A stretch of DNA of 64,000 bases, from NCBI RefSeq assembly GCF_002002705.1, contig NZ_MUNS01000023.1, positions 1 to 64,000 of the forward strand, in the 5' to 3' direction. Positions 46,621-56,019 of this stretch are shown piece by piece. Each line of letters opens with the position of its first letter. The stretch's first letter is position 1. This DNA comes from Polaromonas sp. C04. GTDB taxonomy: Bacteria > Pseudomonadota > Gammaproteobacteria > Burkholderiales > Burkholderiaceae_C. The translations under genes were made by a program, and so were the position numbers. The notes beneath the pieces are model-generated. The model saw only the letters and a list, made by a program, of their open reading frames with translations. It did no database searches and had not been told where the DNA came from.

Positions 46621-46650
46621 TGTCGCAATTTGCACATCTTCTGACGCAAT
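46621..46650 (+). promoter_or_regulatory. Direct repeat upstream of glyA, possible AraC half-sites
   Basis: TGTCGCAAT (46621-46629) and TGACGCAAT (46642-46650) are direct repeats 21 bp apart, two helical turns, as AraC-family half-sites often are. They lie 77-106 bp before the glyA start. A related TGTCGCAAC occurs on the minus strand upstream of creatinase (30809-30801). Confidence 0.4.
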
Positions 46651-46726
46651 CGGCATTGCATGGTCAGCTGTTGGCGACGAAGATTCGCTTCACATCGAAT
46701 CCTCCGATCCCTACAGGACCCACACC

Positions 46727-47986
46727 ATGTTCAGCTACAGCAAGCAGACCCTTCAAGCCGTCGACCCCGATCTGTGGGCCGTGATCCAGCATGAGCACCA
46801 ACGCCAGGAGCAGCACATCGAGCTGATCGCGAGCGAGAACTACACCTCCCCGGCGGTGATGACGGCGCAGGGCAGCCAGCTCACCAACAAGTATGCCGAA
46901 GGCTATCCGGGCCGGCGCTATTACGGCGGCTGCGAATTCGTCGACCAGGCCGAACAGCTTGCCATCGACCGGGTCAAGCAACTCTTCGGTGCCGACCGCC
47001 ATGGCTGGGCCGCCAACGTGCAGGCGCACTCGGGCGCGCAGGCCAACGAAGCCGTGTTCATGGCCTTCATGAAGCCGGGCGACACCTTCATGGGCATGAA
47101 CCTGGCCGAAGGCGGCCATCTCTCGCACGGCATGGCGCTGAACATGAGCGGCAAGTGGTTCAATGTGGTGAGCTACGGCCTGAACGAGAAGGAAGAAATC
47201 GACTACGACGCGATGGAGCGCAAGGCGCACGAGAGTCGGCCGAAAATCATCATCGCCGGCGCCTCGGCCTATGCGCTGCGCATCGACTTCGAGCGCTTCG
47301 CAAAGGTGGCAAAGGACGTCGGGGCGCTGCTGATGGTAGACATGGCGCACTATGCCGGCCTGATCGCGGCCGGCCAGTACCCCAACCCCATCCCGCACGC
47401 CGACATCGTCACCAGCACCACGCACAAGAGCCTGCGCGGCCCGCGCGGTGGCATCATCCTGATGCGCCCCGAGCACGAAAAGGCGATCAACAGCGCGATT
47501 TTTCCCGGCCTGCAGGGCGGCCCGCTGATGCACGTCATTGCCGCCAAGGCGGTAGCCTTCAAGGAGGCGCTGGCGCCCGAATTCAAAACCTACCAGCAGC
47601 AGGTGGTGAAAAATGCCGCAACGCTGGCCGAGACGCTGGTGCAGCGCGGCCTGCGCATCGTGTCGGGCCGCACCGAAAGCCATGTGATGCTGGTGGACCT
47701 GCGCGCCAAGGGCATGACCGGCAAGGCCGCCGAAGCCTTGCTCGGCCGCGCCCACATCACCGTCAACAAGAACGCCATTCCCAACGACCCCGAAAAACCG
47801 ATGGTGACCAGCGGGGTGCGCCTGGGCTCCCCAGCCATGACCACGCGCGGCTTCAAGGAGGCCGAGGCACGCCAGGTCGGACACCTGATTGCCGACCTGC
47901 TCGACCATCCGGACAACGAAGCGGAAATGGACAAGGTACGCGCCGAAGTGGCCAAGCTGACCGCTGCCTTCCCGGTGTACGGCTGA
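46727..47986 (+). CDS. glyA: Serine hydroxymethyltransferase
   Basis: A 419-residue PLP enzyme interconverting glycine plus 5,10-methylene-THF with serine plus THF. Signatures are [32 protein letters not shown], and PLP lysine Lys234 in [13 protein letters not shown]. First gene of the eight-gene operon glyA-sdaA-soxBDAG-folB-purU. Its job here is to combine both products of sarcosine oxidase, glycine and methylene-THF, into serine. It is probably a second, pathway-specific copy, which the window cannot show. Confidence 0.97.
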   Translation: MFSYSKQTLQAVDPDLWAVIQHEHQRQEQHIELIASENYTSPAVMTAQGSQLTNKYAEGYPGRRYYGGCEFVDQAEQLAIDRVKQLFGADRHGWAANVQAHSGAQANEAVFMAFMKPGDTFMGMNLAEGGHLSHGMALNMSGKWFNVVSYGLNEKEEIDYDAMERKAHESRPKIIIAGASAYALRIDFERFAKVAKDVGALLMVDMAHYAGLIAAGQYPNPIPHADIVTSTTHKSLRGPRGGIILMRPEHEKAINSAIFPGLQGGPLMHVIAAKAVAFKEALAPEFKTYQQQVVKNAATLAETLVQRGLRIVSGRTESHVMLVDLRAKGMTGKAAEALLGRAHITVNKNAIPNDPEKPMVTSGVRLGSPAMTTRGFKEAEARQVGHLIADLLDHPDNEAEMDKVRAEVAKLTAAFPVYG

Positions 47987-48003
47987 ACAGCGAGACCCAC
48001 CCC

Positions 48004-49380
48004 ATGTCACTCAGTACTTTCGATCTGTTCAAGATCGGTATCGGGCCGAGCAGCTCGCACACCGTCGGGCCGATGCGTGCGGCCCGCCTGTTCGCGGTGG
48101 CGCTGCGACAGAGTGCCTGGTTGAAGGCCGTGCACCGCGTTCGCTGCGAACTCTATGGTTCGCTCGGCGCCACCGGCAAGGGCCACGGCAGCGACAAGGC
48201 CGTGTTGCTGGGCCTGGAGGGCGAAGAGCCCGACCTCGTCGAGCCGGACGCTATCGCGCCGCGACTGCAGCGCCTGCGCGAGTCGCAGATCCTGAACCTG
48301 CTTGGAGTACATCTGGTCGCGTTCAACGAACGCGAAGACCTTGTGTTCCTGCGCAAGACGCTGCCTTTCCACCCCAACGGCATGCGTCTGTATGCCTTCG
48401 ATGCGAGCGGCGCGACCCTGCTCGAGAAAACCTACTATTCGGTCGGTGGCGGCTTCGTCATCAGCCAGGATGCACAGGGCCAGCCGGCACTGGTGCCCGA
48501 CCCGCAACCGCTGCCTTACCCGTTCTCGAGCGGCGACGAACTGCTGCTGCGCTGCGGCGAAAGCGGCCTGTCCATCGCGCAGCTGATGTGGCACAACGAA
48601 CTGGCATGGCGCGACGCCGAGGCGGTGCGCGCCGGCCTGCTGCGTATCTGGAACGTCATGCAGGCCTGCGTGCAGCGCGGCATCGCCACCGAGGGCGTTT
48701 TGCCTGGCGGCTTCAAGATCAAGCGTCGCGCCGCCGAGTTGCACCGCGACCTGACGGCGCACCCCGAGGCGGCGCTGAAGGATCCGCTGCAAATGATGGA
48801 CTGGATCAACCTTTATGCGCTGGCCGTCAACGAGGAAAACGCCGCCGGTGGCCGCGTCGTCACAGCGCCCACCAACGGGGCGGCGGGCATTGTGCCGGCC
48901 GTGATGCACTACTACACACGCTTCGTCCCCGGCGCGAACGAGCAGGGCGTAATCGATTTCCTGCTGACCGCCGCCGCCATTGGCATCCTGTACAAGGAAA
49001 ACGCCTCCATCTCCGGTGCCGAGGTCGGTTGCCAGGGAGAGGTTGGTGTGGCCTGCTCGATGGCTGCCGGCGCGCTGGCGCAGGTCATGGGCGGCACGCC
49101 GGAGCAGGTCGAGAACGCCGCCGAGATCGGCATGGAGCACAACCTTGGGCTCACCTGCGACCCGGTCGGGGGACTGGTGCAGATCCCGTGTATCGAGCGC
49201 AACGCGATGGGATCGGTCAAGGCGATCAACGCCGCGCGCATGGCGCTGCGCGGCGACGGCAAGCATTTCGTCTCGCTCGACAAGGTCATCAAGACCATGC
49301 GCGAGACCGGCGCCGACATGAAGACCAAGTACAAGGAAACCTCGCGCGGCGGACTGGCCGTGAATATCGTCGAGTGCTGA
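48004..49380 (+). CDS. sdaA: L-serine ammonia-lyase (serine dehydratase, iron-sulfur type)
   Basis: A 458-residue single-chain enzyme that deaminates serine to pyruvate and ammonia. It has an N-terminal beta domain ([25 protein letters not shown]) and a C-terminal alpha domain with the 4Fe-4S cysteines in [19 protein letters not shown] and [18 protein letters not shown]. It lies 17 bp after glyA and lets carbon from sarcosine enter central metabolism. The pairing with glyA and sox genes is known from Pseudomonas. Confidence 0.96.
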   Translation: MSLSTFDLFKIGIGPSSSHTVGPMRAARLFAVALRQSAWLKAVHRVRCELYGSLGATGKGHGSDKAVLLGLEGEEPDLVEPDAIAPRLQRLRESQILNLLGVHLVAFNEREDLVFLRKTLPFHPNGMRLYAFDASGATLLEKTYYSVGGGFVISQDAQGQPALVPDPQPLPYPFSSGDELLLRCGESGLSIAQLMWHNELAWRDAEAVRAGLLRIWNVMQACVQRGIATEGVLPGGFKIKRRAAELHRDLTAHPEAALKDPLQMMDWINLYALAVNEENAAGGRVVTAPTNGAAGIVPAVMHYYTRFVPGANEQGVIDFLLTAAAIGILYKENASISGAEVGCQGEVGVACSMAAGALAQVMGGTPEQVENAAEIGMEHNLGLTCDPVGGLVQIPCIERNAMGSVKAINAARMALRGDGKHFVSLDKVIKTMRETGADMKTKYKETSRGGLAVNIVEC

Positions 49381-49395
49381 GTCAAGGAACACACC

Positions 49396-50640
49396 ATGCA
49401 AAAATTTTCAATCTGGTCGCTGCTGCGCAACAGCATGTCCTACCACGAGGGCTGGCAAAAGCAGTGGCGCTCGCCCGAACCGAAGCGCGAGTACGACGTG
49501 GTGATCATCGGCGCCGGGGGCCACGGCCTGGCCACGGCCTACTACCTGGCCAAGGAGCACGGCGTGCGCAACATCGCAGTCGTGGAGCGCGGCTACCTGG
49601 GAGGCGGCAACACGGCACGCAACACCACCATCGTTCGCTCCAACTATCTGTGGGATGAATCCACGGCGCTGTACGAGAAGTCGATGAAACTGTGGGAAGG
49701 CCTGTCGCAGGACATCAACTACAACGTGATGTTCAGCCAGCGCGGGGTGCTGAATCTGGGCCACAGCCTGCAGGAGATGCGCGACATCGAGCGCCGGGTC
49801 ACCGCGAACCGGCTCAACGGGGTTGACGGCGAGGTTGTCACGCCGGCGCAGATCAAGGAGATGGTCCCGTTCATCAACCTGAACACGCGCTACCCGGTGC
49901 TCGGGGCCTCGCTGCAGCGCCGCGGCGGCGTGGCACGCCACGACGCAGTCGCCTGGGGCTTCGCACGCGCCGCCGACGCGCATGGCGTGGACATCATCCA
50001 GAACTGCGAGGTCACTGGCATTCGCCGCGATAACGGCGCGGTGGTGGGCGTCGAGACCGCCCAAGGCTTCATCAAGGCCAAAAAAGTGGCGATCGTGGCA
50101 GCCGGCCACTCCAGCGTGATCGCCAGCATGGCCGACATCCGCCTGCCGATCGAGAGCCGGCCGCTGCAGGCCCTCGTGTCCGAGCCTCTCAAGCCGATCT
50201 TTCCGAACGTGGTGATGAGCAACGCGATCCACGCCTACATCAGCCAGTCCGACAAGGGCGATCTGGTCATAGGGGCCGGCGTCGACCAGTACAACGGCTA
50301 CGGCCAGCGCGGCAGCTACCACACCATCGAGCACACGCTGCAGGCGATTGTCGAGATGTTCCCGTTGTTTTCGCGCGTACGCATGAACCGGCAATGGGGC
50401 GGCATCGTCGATGTCTCGCCCGATGCCTGCCCCATCATCGGCTTGACACCGGTCAAGGGCCTGTACATCAATTGCGGCTGGGGCACCGGCGGCTTCAAGG
50501 CCACGCCCGGCTCGGGCTGGGTGATGGCGCACACCGTCGCGCAAGACCGGCCGCATGCGCTCAATGAAGCGCTGTGCCTGGATCGCTTCTACAACGGCCA
50601 CCTGATCGATGAGCACGGCGCGGCCGGCGTCGCACACTGA
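49396..50640 (+). CDS. soxB: Sarcosine oxidase subunit beta
   Basis: A 414-residue flavoprotein of the DAO family, catalytic subunit of heterotetrameric sarcosine oxidase. The FAD fold begins [23 protein letters not shown] (about residue 33). The histidine in [12 protein letters not shown] (about residue 182) corresponds to the covalent FMN attachment region. It oxidises sarcosine, passing electrons to oxygen as H2O2 and the methyl to folate via subunit alpha. It starts 15 bp after sdaA. Confidence 0.96.
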   Translation: MQKFSIWSLLRNSMSYHEGWQKQWRSPEPKREYDVVIIGAGGHGLATAYYLAKEHGVRNIAVVERGYLGGGNTARNTTIVRSNYLWDESTALYEKSMKLWEGLSQDINYNVMFSQRGVLNLGHSLQEMRDIERRVTANRLNGVDGEVVTPAQIKEMVPFINLNTRYPVLGASLQRRGGVARHDAVAWGFARAADAHGVDIIQNCEVTGIRRDNGAVVGVETAQGFIKAKKVAIVAAGHSSVIASMADIRLPIESRPLQALVSEPLKPIFPNVVMSNAIHAYISQSDKGDLVIGAGVDQYNGYGQRGSYHTIEHTLQAIVEMFPLFSRVRMNRQWGGIVDVSPDACPIIGLTPVKGLYINCGWGTGGFKATPGSGWVMAHTVAQDRPHALNEALCLDRFYNGHLIDEHGAAGVAH

Positions 50641-50649
50641 GGAAAAACC

Positions 50650-50958
50650 ATGTTGCAAATCAACTGTCCCTGGTGCGGCCCCCGCGCCGAGACCGAATTC
50701 ACCTGCGGCGGCGAAGGCGGCATCGTCCGGCCCACCGCCACTGAAACCATGACCGACGCGCAGTGGGGCGACTACGTCTTCATGCGCGAGAACCCCAAAG
50801 GCCTGCACTACGAACAGTGGCGCCACTCGAGTGGCTGCGGGCGCTGGTTCAATGCGCTGCGCGACACGGTGAGCTACCGCTTCGATGCCATCTGGAAGAT
50901 CGGCGAGCCGGTGCCCGCCGCCGCGGCTGCCCATGTTCACGTCGGGGGTGCGAAATGA
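50650..50958 (+). CDS. soxD: Sarcosine oxidase subunit delta
   Basis: A 102-residue subunit that binds zinc. The cysteine pattern CPWCGPR at residues 5-11, TCGG near residue 18 and the later SSGCGRWFN are as expected. It stabilises the complex. It lies between soxB and soxA, its usual position. Its stop overlaps the soxA ATG. Confidence 0.95.
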   Translation: MLQINCPWCGPRAETEFTCGGEGGIVRPTATETMTDAQWGDYVFMRENPKGLHYEQWRHSSGCGRWFNALRDTVSYRFDAIWKIGEPVPAAAAAHVHVGGAK

Positions 50959-53948
50959 ACGCACGCCTGTCTTCGGGTGGCCGGATCGACCGCCGGCGCG
51001 TCGTGAACTTCAAGTTCAACGGCCGTGCCTACCAGGGCTTCGAGGGAGATACCCTGGCGTCAGCGCTGCTGGCCAACGGCGTCTCGCTGGTCGCACGCAG
51101 CTGGAAGTACCACCGCCCGCGCGGCATCCTGTCCGCCGGCGTCGAGGAGCCGAACGCGCTGGTGCAGCTGTTCGACGGTGCGCGCACCGTGCCCAATGCG
51201 CGTATGACCGAAGTCGCTTTGGTCGAAGGCCTGAACGCACGCTCGATCCATGCCAGCCCGAGCATCGAGTTCGACGCCAAGGCAGTCAACGGCTGGTTCT
51301 CACGCCTGATACCGGCCGGTTTCTACTACAAGACCTTCATGGCTTCACAGTCGGCCTGGCATTTCTTCGAGAAACACATCCGTGCCTCAAGCGGCCTGGG
51401 CTCTTCGCCCACCGAGAGCGATCCCGACCGCTACGACAAGCGTTACGCGCACTGCGACGTGCTGGTGGTCGGCGCCGGTATCGCGGGCCTGACGGCAGCA
51501 CTCGCGGCGGGCCGCTCCGGCGCCCGCGTCATGCTGTGCGACGAACAGGCCGAACCGGGGGGCTGGCTACTGTCCAGTGACGAGACGATCGACCAGTTGC
51601 CGGCCACGCAGTGGGTGGCGCGCGCGCTCGCCGAGCTGGCCGCGATGCCTGAGGTGACCCTGTTGCCACGCACCACGGCCTTTGGTTACCTGGACCACGA
51701 TCTGGTGGCGCTGGCCGAGCGCCGCGCCGACCACCTACCGACCGGACAAGCGCCGGTGTTTCGCGAGCGGTTGTGGCGGGTGCGCGCCAAACAGGTGGTG
51801 CTGGCCACCGGCGCGCACGAACGCCCGCTGGTGTTCGGCAACAACGATCTGCCGGGCGTGATGCTGGCGGGCGCCGTTTCCACCTACGTGCGCCGCTATG
51901 CCGTGCTGGCAGGGCGCCAGGCCGTGGTTTTCACCAACAACGACGCCGGCTACGACGCCGCGCTGGCCCTCAAGGGTGCCGGCGCCGCTGTCCAGGTGGT
52001 CGACGCACGCACCACGCCGCGCGGCTCGCTAAGCCAGCGCGCCAGGGGCGCCGGCATTGAAATCCTCGCTGGCCATGTGATCACGGAAGCGCGCGGCGGC
52101 AAGCGTGTCAGCGCCGTCGTGGTCCAGGGCATCGACGCGCAAGACCGGCTGACGGGTGCGGCGCGCACGCTGGCCTGCGATCTGGTGGCGCTGTCGGGCG
52201 GCTTCAGCCCGGTGATCCACCTGCATTGCCAGGCCGGCAGCAAGGCCGTCTGGGACGATGCGCGGGCGGCCTTCCTGCCAGGCAAACCAGCCCAGGCCGA
52301 GCGCTCGGCCGGGGCCTGCCGGGGCCTGCTGTCACTGCATGAGTGCGCCCGGGATGGCTTGGCCGCGGGCATCGCCGCGGTCCAGACACTCGGTCTCAAG
52401 GCCGTGGAAACGGCGGCCCCCAGCGTCGCCGCGAGCGACGCCGGCGACCTGCGGGCGCTGTGGCTGGTGCCGCACGCACGCGGGGTCAGCCGTGCGCCCA
52501 AGCAGTTCGTCGATCTGCAGAACGACGTGGCCGCCTCCGATATCCACCTTGCCATCCGGGAAGGCTTTGAGTCGATCGAACACGTCAAGCGCTATACCGC
52601 GATGGGTTTTGGCACCGACCAGGGCAAGACCGGCAATATCAACGGCATGGGCATCGCCGCGCAGGCACTCGGCAAGACGATTCCACAGGTCGGCACCACC
52701 ACCTTCCGCCCTAACTACACGCCCGTGACCTTCGGCGCGGTGGCGGGGCTTGAGCTCGGCGACGCGTTCGATCCGATCCGCACCACCGCCATGCACGACT
52801 GGCACGTCAAGCAAGGCGCGCTGTTCGAGGACGTCGGGCAATGGAAGCGCCCCTGGTACTACCCGAAGAATGGTGAAGATTTGCATGCGGCCGTGAAGCG
52901 CGAGGTGCTGGCGGTACGCAACGGCGTCGGCACGCTCGATGGCTCGACGCTGGGCAAGATCGACATCCAGGGGCCGGACGCCACCACGCTGCTGAACTGG
53001 ATGTACAGCAACGCCTGGTCCAAGCTCGAAATGGGCAAGTGCCGCTATGGCCTGATGCTGGACGAGAACGGCATGGTGTTCGACGATGGTGTGACCGTGC
53101 GCCTGGGCGAAAACCACTACCTGATGCACACCACGACCGGTGGCGCAGCGCGCGTGCTGGCCTGGATGGAGCGCTGGCTGCAGACCGAATGGCCGCACCT
53201 GAAGGTCTACCTGACCAGTGCCACCGACCACTGGGCCACCTCGATTGTGGCGGGTCCCAAGAGCCGTACCGTGCTGAAGAAGATCTGCCAGGATGTCGAT
53301 TTCGACGATGCGGCCTTCCCGTTCATGTCGTACCGCGAGGGCACGGTGGCCGGCATCAGGGCCCGCATCATGCGCATCAGCTTTTCGGGCGAGCGCTGCT
53401 ATGAGGTCAACGTGGCGTCCGGCGACGGGCTGCGCGCCTGGGAGGCCATTCACGCCGCGGGGGCGGAGTTCGGCATCACGCCGTACGGCACTGAAACGAT
53501 GCACGTGCTGCGCGCCGAAAAGGGCTACATCATCATTGGTCAGGACACCGATGGCTCGGTCAGCCCGTTCGATCTCGGCATGGGCGGCCTGGTGACCAAG
53601 ACCAAGGACTGCCTGGGCAAGCGTTCGCTGGCGCGCGCCGACACCCAGCGCTCCGATCGCAAGCAACTTGTCGGGCTGCTGCCAGACGACCCGCAGTTTG
53701 TGTTGCCCGAGGGAGCACAGATTCTGAACGACGTGCCGCTCAAAATCCCGGCGCCGATGGTCGGTCACGTCACCTCCAGCTACATGAGCCCGACACTCGA
53801 TCGCTCGATCGCGATGGCGCTCGTGAAGGGCGGCGCGAGCCGCATGGGTGAGCGCGTGCATGTCTCGATGCGCGATGGCCGCACCACCACAGCCATCATC
53901 GCCAACCCGGTCTTCTTCGACCCCAAAGCGGAGCGTCAAAATGCTTGA
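50955..53948 (+). CDS. soxA: Sarcosine oxidase subunit alpha
   Basis: A 997-residue subunit. An N-terminal 2Fe-2S-ferredoxin-like domain without cluster (about 15-100; GRAYQGFEGDTLASALLANG) precedes an NAD-binding disulfide-reductase fold (about 168-480; VLVVGAGIAGLTAALAAGRSG). A C-terminal folate-binding aminomethyltransferase (GcvT-like) domain follows (about 610-990; GTLDGSTLGKIDIQGPDA). It channels the iminium/formaldehyde unit onto tetrahydrofolate to make 5,10-methylene-THF. ATG 50955 overlaps the soxD stop; longer in-frame readings overlap soxD and are not conserved. Confidence 0.96.
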   Translation: MNARLSSGGRIDRRRVVNFKFNGRAYQGFEGDTLASALLANGVSLVARSWKYHRPRGILSAGVEEPNALVQLFDGARTVPNARMTEVALVEGLNARSIHASPSIEFDAKAVNGWFSRLIPAGFYYKTFMASQSAWHFFEKHIRASSGLGSSPTESDPDRYDKRYAHCDVLVVGAGIAGLTAALAAGRSGARVMLCDEQAEPGGWLLSSDETIDQLPATQWVARALAELAAMPEVTLLPRTTAFGYLDHDLVALAERRADHLPTGQAPVFRERLWRVRAKQVVLATGAHERPLVFGNNDLPGVMLAGAVSTYVRRYAVLAGRQAVVFTNNDAGYDAALALKGAGAAVQVVDARTTPRGSLSQRARGAGIEILAGHVITEARGGKRVSAVVVQGIDAQDRLTGAARTLACDLVALSGGFSPVIHLHCQAGSKAVWDDARAAFLPGKPAQAERSAGACRGLLSLHECARDGLAAGIAAVQTLGLKAVETAAPSVAASDAGDLRALWLVPHARGVSRAPKQFVDLQNDVAASDIHLAIREGFESIEHVKRYTAMGFGTDQGKTGNINGMGIAAQALGKTIPQVGTTTFRPNYTPVTFGAVAGLELGDAFDPIRTTAMHDWHVKQGALFEDVGQWKRPWYYPKNGEDLHAAVKREVLAVRNGVGTLDGSTLGKIDIQGPDATTLLNWMYSNAWSKLEMGKCRYGLMLDENGMVFDDGVTVRLGENHYLMHTTTGGAARVLAWMERWLQTEWPHLKVYLTSATDHWATSIVAGPKSRTVLKKICQDVDFDDAAFPFMSYREGTVAGIRARIMRISFSGERCYEVNVASGDGLRAWEAIHAAGAEFGITPYGTETMHVLRAEKGYIIIGQDTDGSVSPFDLGMGGLVTKTKDCLGKRSLARADTQRSDRKQLVGLLPDDPQFVLPEGAQILNDVPLKIPAPMVGHVTSSYMSPTLDRSIAMALVKGGASRMGERVHVSMRDGRTTTAIIANPVFFDPKAERQNA

Positions 53949-54549
53949 ACCTCTACAGCGCACTGCTTTACCCGGCGGCCGTGCGCCCGCCACCACCACA
54001 GCCCTCTCCGATCGGGCCCTGCTGGCCGGATGGCGCACGGGACTGGCGATCGTCAACCTGCGTGGAAACGCAGAAGACCCGGCGTTTCGGGAGGCGGTGT
54101 CGCGCGCACTCAACCTGGAGCTGCCGGTTCGGCCCTGTTCGAGCATTGCCGACGCCGTGCACCGCCTGGTCTGGATCGGGCCTGACGACTGGTTTGTCAT
54201 CGGCCCCAAGGGCCAGGCCAGCGTGATCGAGGCGAAGCTGCGCGCAGCACTGGCCGGCATGCATCATGCGGTCACCGACGTCAGCGGCGGCTATACCGTT
54301 CTGCACCTCAGCGGCACACCCGTGCGCGAAGTGTTGGCCCAGGGCTGCCCGCTGGATCTGCACCCGCGCGTGTTCGGGCCCGGCTCGAGCGCCGGCTCGC
54401 TCTTCTTCAAAGCTTCGATATGGCTGTGGCAGACCGACGAGGCACCCATCTACGAGGTGCTGGTGCGCAGCAGCTTTATGGGCTACTTCTGGCTAATGCT
54501 GGAGCGCAGCACGCAGGAGTGCGGCCTGGTCACGCGCCGCTTCCAATGA
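53941..54549 (+). CDS. soxG: Sarcosine oxidase subunit gamma
   Basis: A 202-residue subunit with GcvT-like fold similarity (WIGPDDWFVIGP, DVSGGYTVLHLSG). It completes the alpha-beta-gamma-delta oxidase. It overlaps soxA by eight bases and its stop overlaps the folB-like ATG. Length is normal. Confidence 0.94.
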   Translation: MLEPLQRTALPGGRAPATTTALSDRALLAGWRTGLAIVNLRGNAEDPAFREAVSRALNLELPVRPCSSIADAVHRLVWIGPDDWFVIGPKGQASVIEAKLRAALAGMHHAVTDVSGGYTVLHLSGTPVREVLAQGCPLDLHPRVFGPGSSAGSLFFKASIWLWQTDEAPIYEVLVRSSFMGYFWLMLERSTQECGLVTRRFQ

Positions 54550-55004
54550 ACACCACCTGGACCATCAGGATCGAGCGGATGGAAATCCTCCTGCCGGTGG
54601 GCATTTACGCCTACGAACTGGAGCCGCAGCCGGTGTGGGTCAGCCTGACGGCCAGCGGTGCGGCCAGTGCGTCGCCGAGCGCACTCGACCAGTGTTTCGA
54701 TTATGAGCCCCTGTGCCACTGGCTGACGCAGGTATGGCCGCGCACGCCGCACACGCCCTTGCTCGAGACGCGCATCAACCAGTTGCTCGACTTTGTGTTT
54801 GGCCTGGATGAGCGGGTGCAGGATGTGTGGGTTGGCCTTTACAAACAGCGCATGAGCCAGCAGGCCGTGGCGGTCGGGATCGAGCGGTGTACGACCCGGG
54901 TCGAGTTCGAAGCACAGCAGTGCACCGCCGGTATGGCTGTGGCACGGCTCGTTGCCAATCCGATCAACCATGAAAGGGAACCGTATGCAGCCCTCACACC
55001 CTGA
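54546..55004 (+). CDS. Dihydroneopterin aldolase-like protein (FolB)
   Basis: A 152-residue protein with a T-fold of the FolB type (IRIERMEILLPVGIYAYELEPQPV at the start, then a strand-helix pattern to VGLYKQ). Canonical FolB cleaves dihydroneopterin in folate synthesis. The gene is embedded in the sarcosine operon, overlapping soxG at its start and purU at its end, so a role in supplying or salvaging folate for the oxidase is likely. The C-terminal 30 residues (TTRVEFEAQQC...) extend beyond standard FolB. A divergent function cannot be excluded. Confidence 0.8.
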   Translation: MNTTWTIRIERMEILLPVGIYAYELEPQPVWVSLTASGAASASPSALDQCFDYEPLCHWLTQVWPRTPHTPLLETRINQLLDFVFGLDERVQDVWVGLYKQRMSQQAVAVGIERCTTRVEFEAQQCTAGMAVARLVANPINHEREPYAALTP

Positions 55005-55863
55005 CTCTGCGCGCTATGTCTTGACCCTCGCCGTCGCCAGTGCGCGCGGTCAGGTGGCAGCGCTTACTGCCCTGCTCGAACGACACGGGGCCTACATCGA
55101 GGAGTTCACCGTATTCGACGATGTGCTCGTGTCGCGCTTTTACGTGCGCACGGTGTTTCGACTCGACGCCACCGGGCCGACCGAACTCGGTGTCCTGCGC
55201 GAGGCATACGCAAAACTCGTGGCCAGCTTCGACCAGGCCGAAGGTGCCGTGCACGAACTGAGCCACCCGACCCGGGTGCTGATCATGGTCTCGAAGGCCG
55301 ATCATTGCCTGCGCGATCTGCTGGACCAGTGGCGCCGCCGCGAGTTGAACATGAATATAGTGGCCGTGGTCTCAAATCACGCCGATCTGGGGCCGATCGT
55401 GCAAGCCGAAGGCCTGCCTTTCCATCATCTGCCCATCACGGCCGATACCAAGCCGCAGCAAGAAGCGGCGCTGCTGCGCTGCATCGAGCAATACGACGCC
55501 GAGCTGGTCGTGCTGGCGCGTTACATGCAGGTGCTGTCTGAAGACCTGTGCCGCACGCTGGCCGGGCGCGTCATCAACATTCATCATTCGTTCCTGCCCG
55601 GTTTCAAGGGTGCGCGCCCCTATGAGCAGGCACACGCGCGAGGCGTCAAGCTGATTGGTGCCACGGCACACTTTGCAACAAGCGATCTCGATGAAGGACC
55701 CATCATCGAGCAGGCGCTGGAACGCGTGGACCATGCCTTCAGCCCCGAACAGTTGCTCAGTACCGGGCGCAATGTCGAATGCCTTGCCTTGAGCCGCGCG
55801 TTGCGATACGTCCTGGAGCACCGTGTCTTTATCAACGGGATGCGCACGGTAGTTTTAAGGTAG
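54985..55863 (+). CDS. purU: Formyltetrahydrofolate deformylase
   Basis: A 292-residue enzyme hydrolysing 10-formyl-THF to formate and THF. It has an N-terminal ACT domain (about 8-85; VLTLAVASARGQVAALTALL) and a formyltransferase-type catalytic domain with NIVAVVSNHADL, HHLPI, the Asn-His-Asp region INIHHSFLPGFKGARPY and GATAHFATSDLDEGPII. It ends the sarcosine operon, as in Pseudomonas, and drains surplus C1 units. ATG 54985 has AAAGGGAA seven bases upstream. No formate dehydrogenase follows here. Confidence 0.95.
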   Translation: MQPSHPDSARYVLTLAVASARGQVAALTALLERHGAYIEEFTVFDDVLVSRFYVRTVFRLDATGPTELGVLREAYAKLVASFDQAEGAVHELSHPTRVLIMVSKADHCLRDLLDQWRRRELNMNIVAVVSNHADLGPIVQAEGLPFHHLPITADTKPQQEAALLRCIEQYDAELVVLARYMQVLSEDLCRTLAGRVINIHHSFLPGFKGARPYEQAHARGVKLIGATAHFATSDLDEGPIIEQALERVDHAFSPEQLLSTGRNVECLALSRALRYVLEHRVFINGMRTVVLR

Positions 55864-55879
55864 CGATCGAATCCGGCAG

Positions 55880-55930
55880 CATACAGGCAGAGCAATGGAG
55901 TGCTACCAGATTAATAGCTGAAAGTGACCA
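55880..55930. repeat. Possible degenerate repeat fragment after purU
   Basis: GTGCTACCAGATTAATAGCTG (within this AT-rich patch) resembles the GCTAT...AATAGCTG end of the interspersed repeat seen in truB and yejF. The intergenic stretch 55864-56019 holds no gene and no clear terminator. Confidence 0.25.
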
Positions 55931-56019
55931 CCTTGTGGGGACTACAGGCCGAATTGATCCTTATTCTTGCTGCCCACCGTGCAGCACATGACTGATTCGA
56001 CGCCTATCTCGACGGCCCC

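Noticed and set aside
46559-46726. Glycine riboswitch upstream of glyA
   Set aside because: The 168-bp leader lacks the conserved aptamer core and paired stems; only phased direct repeats are visible.
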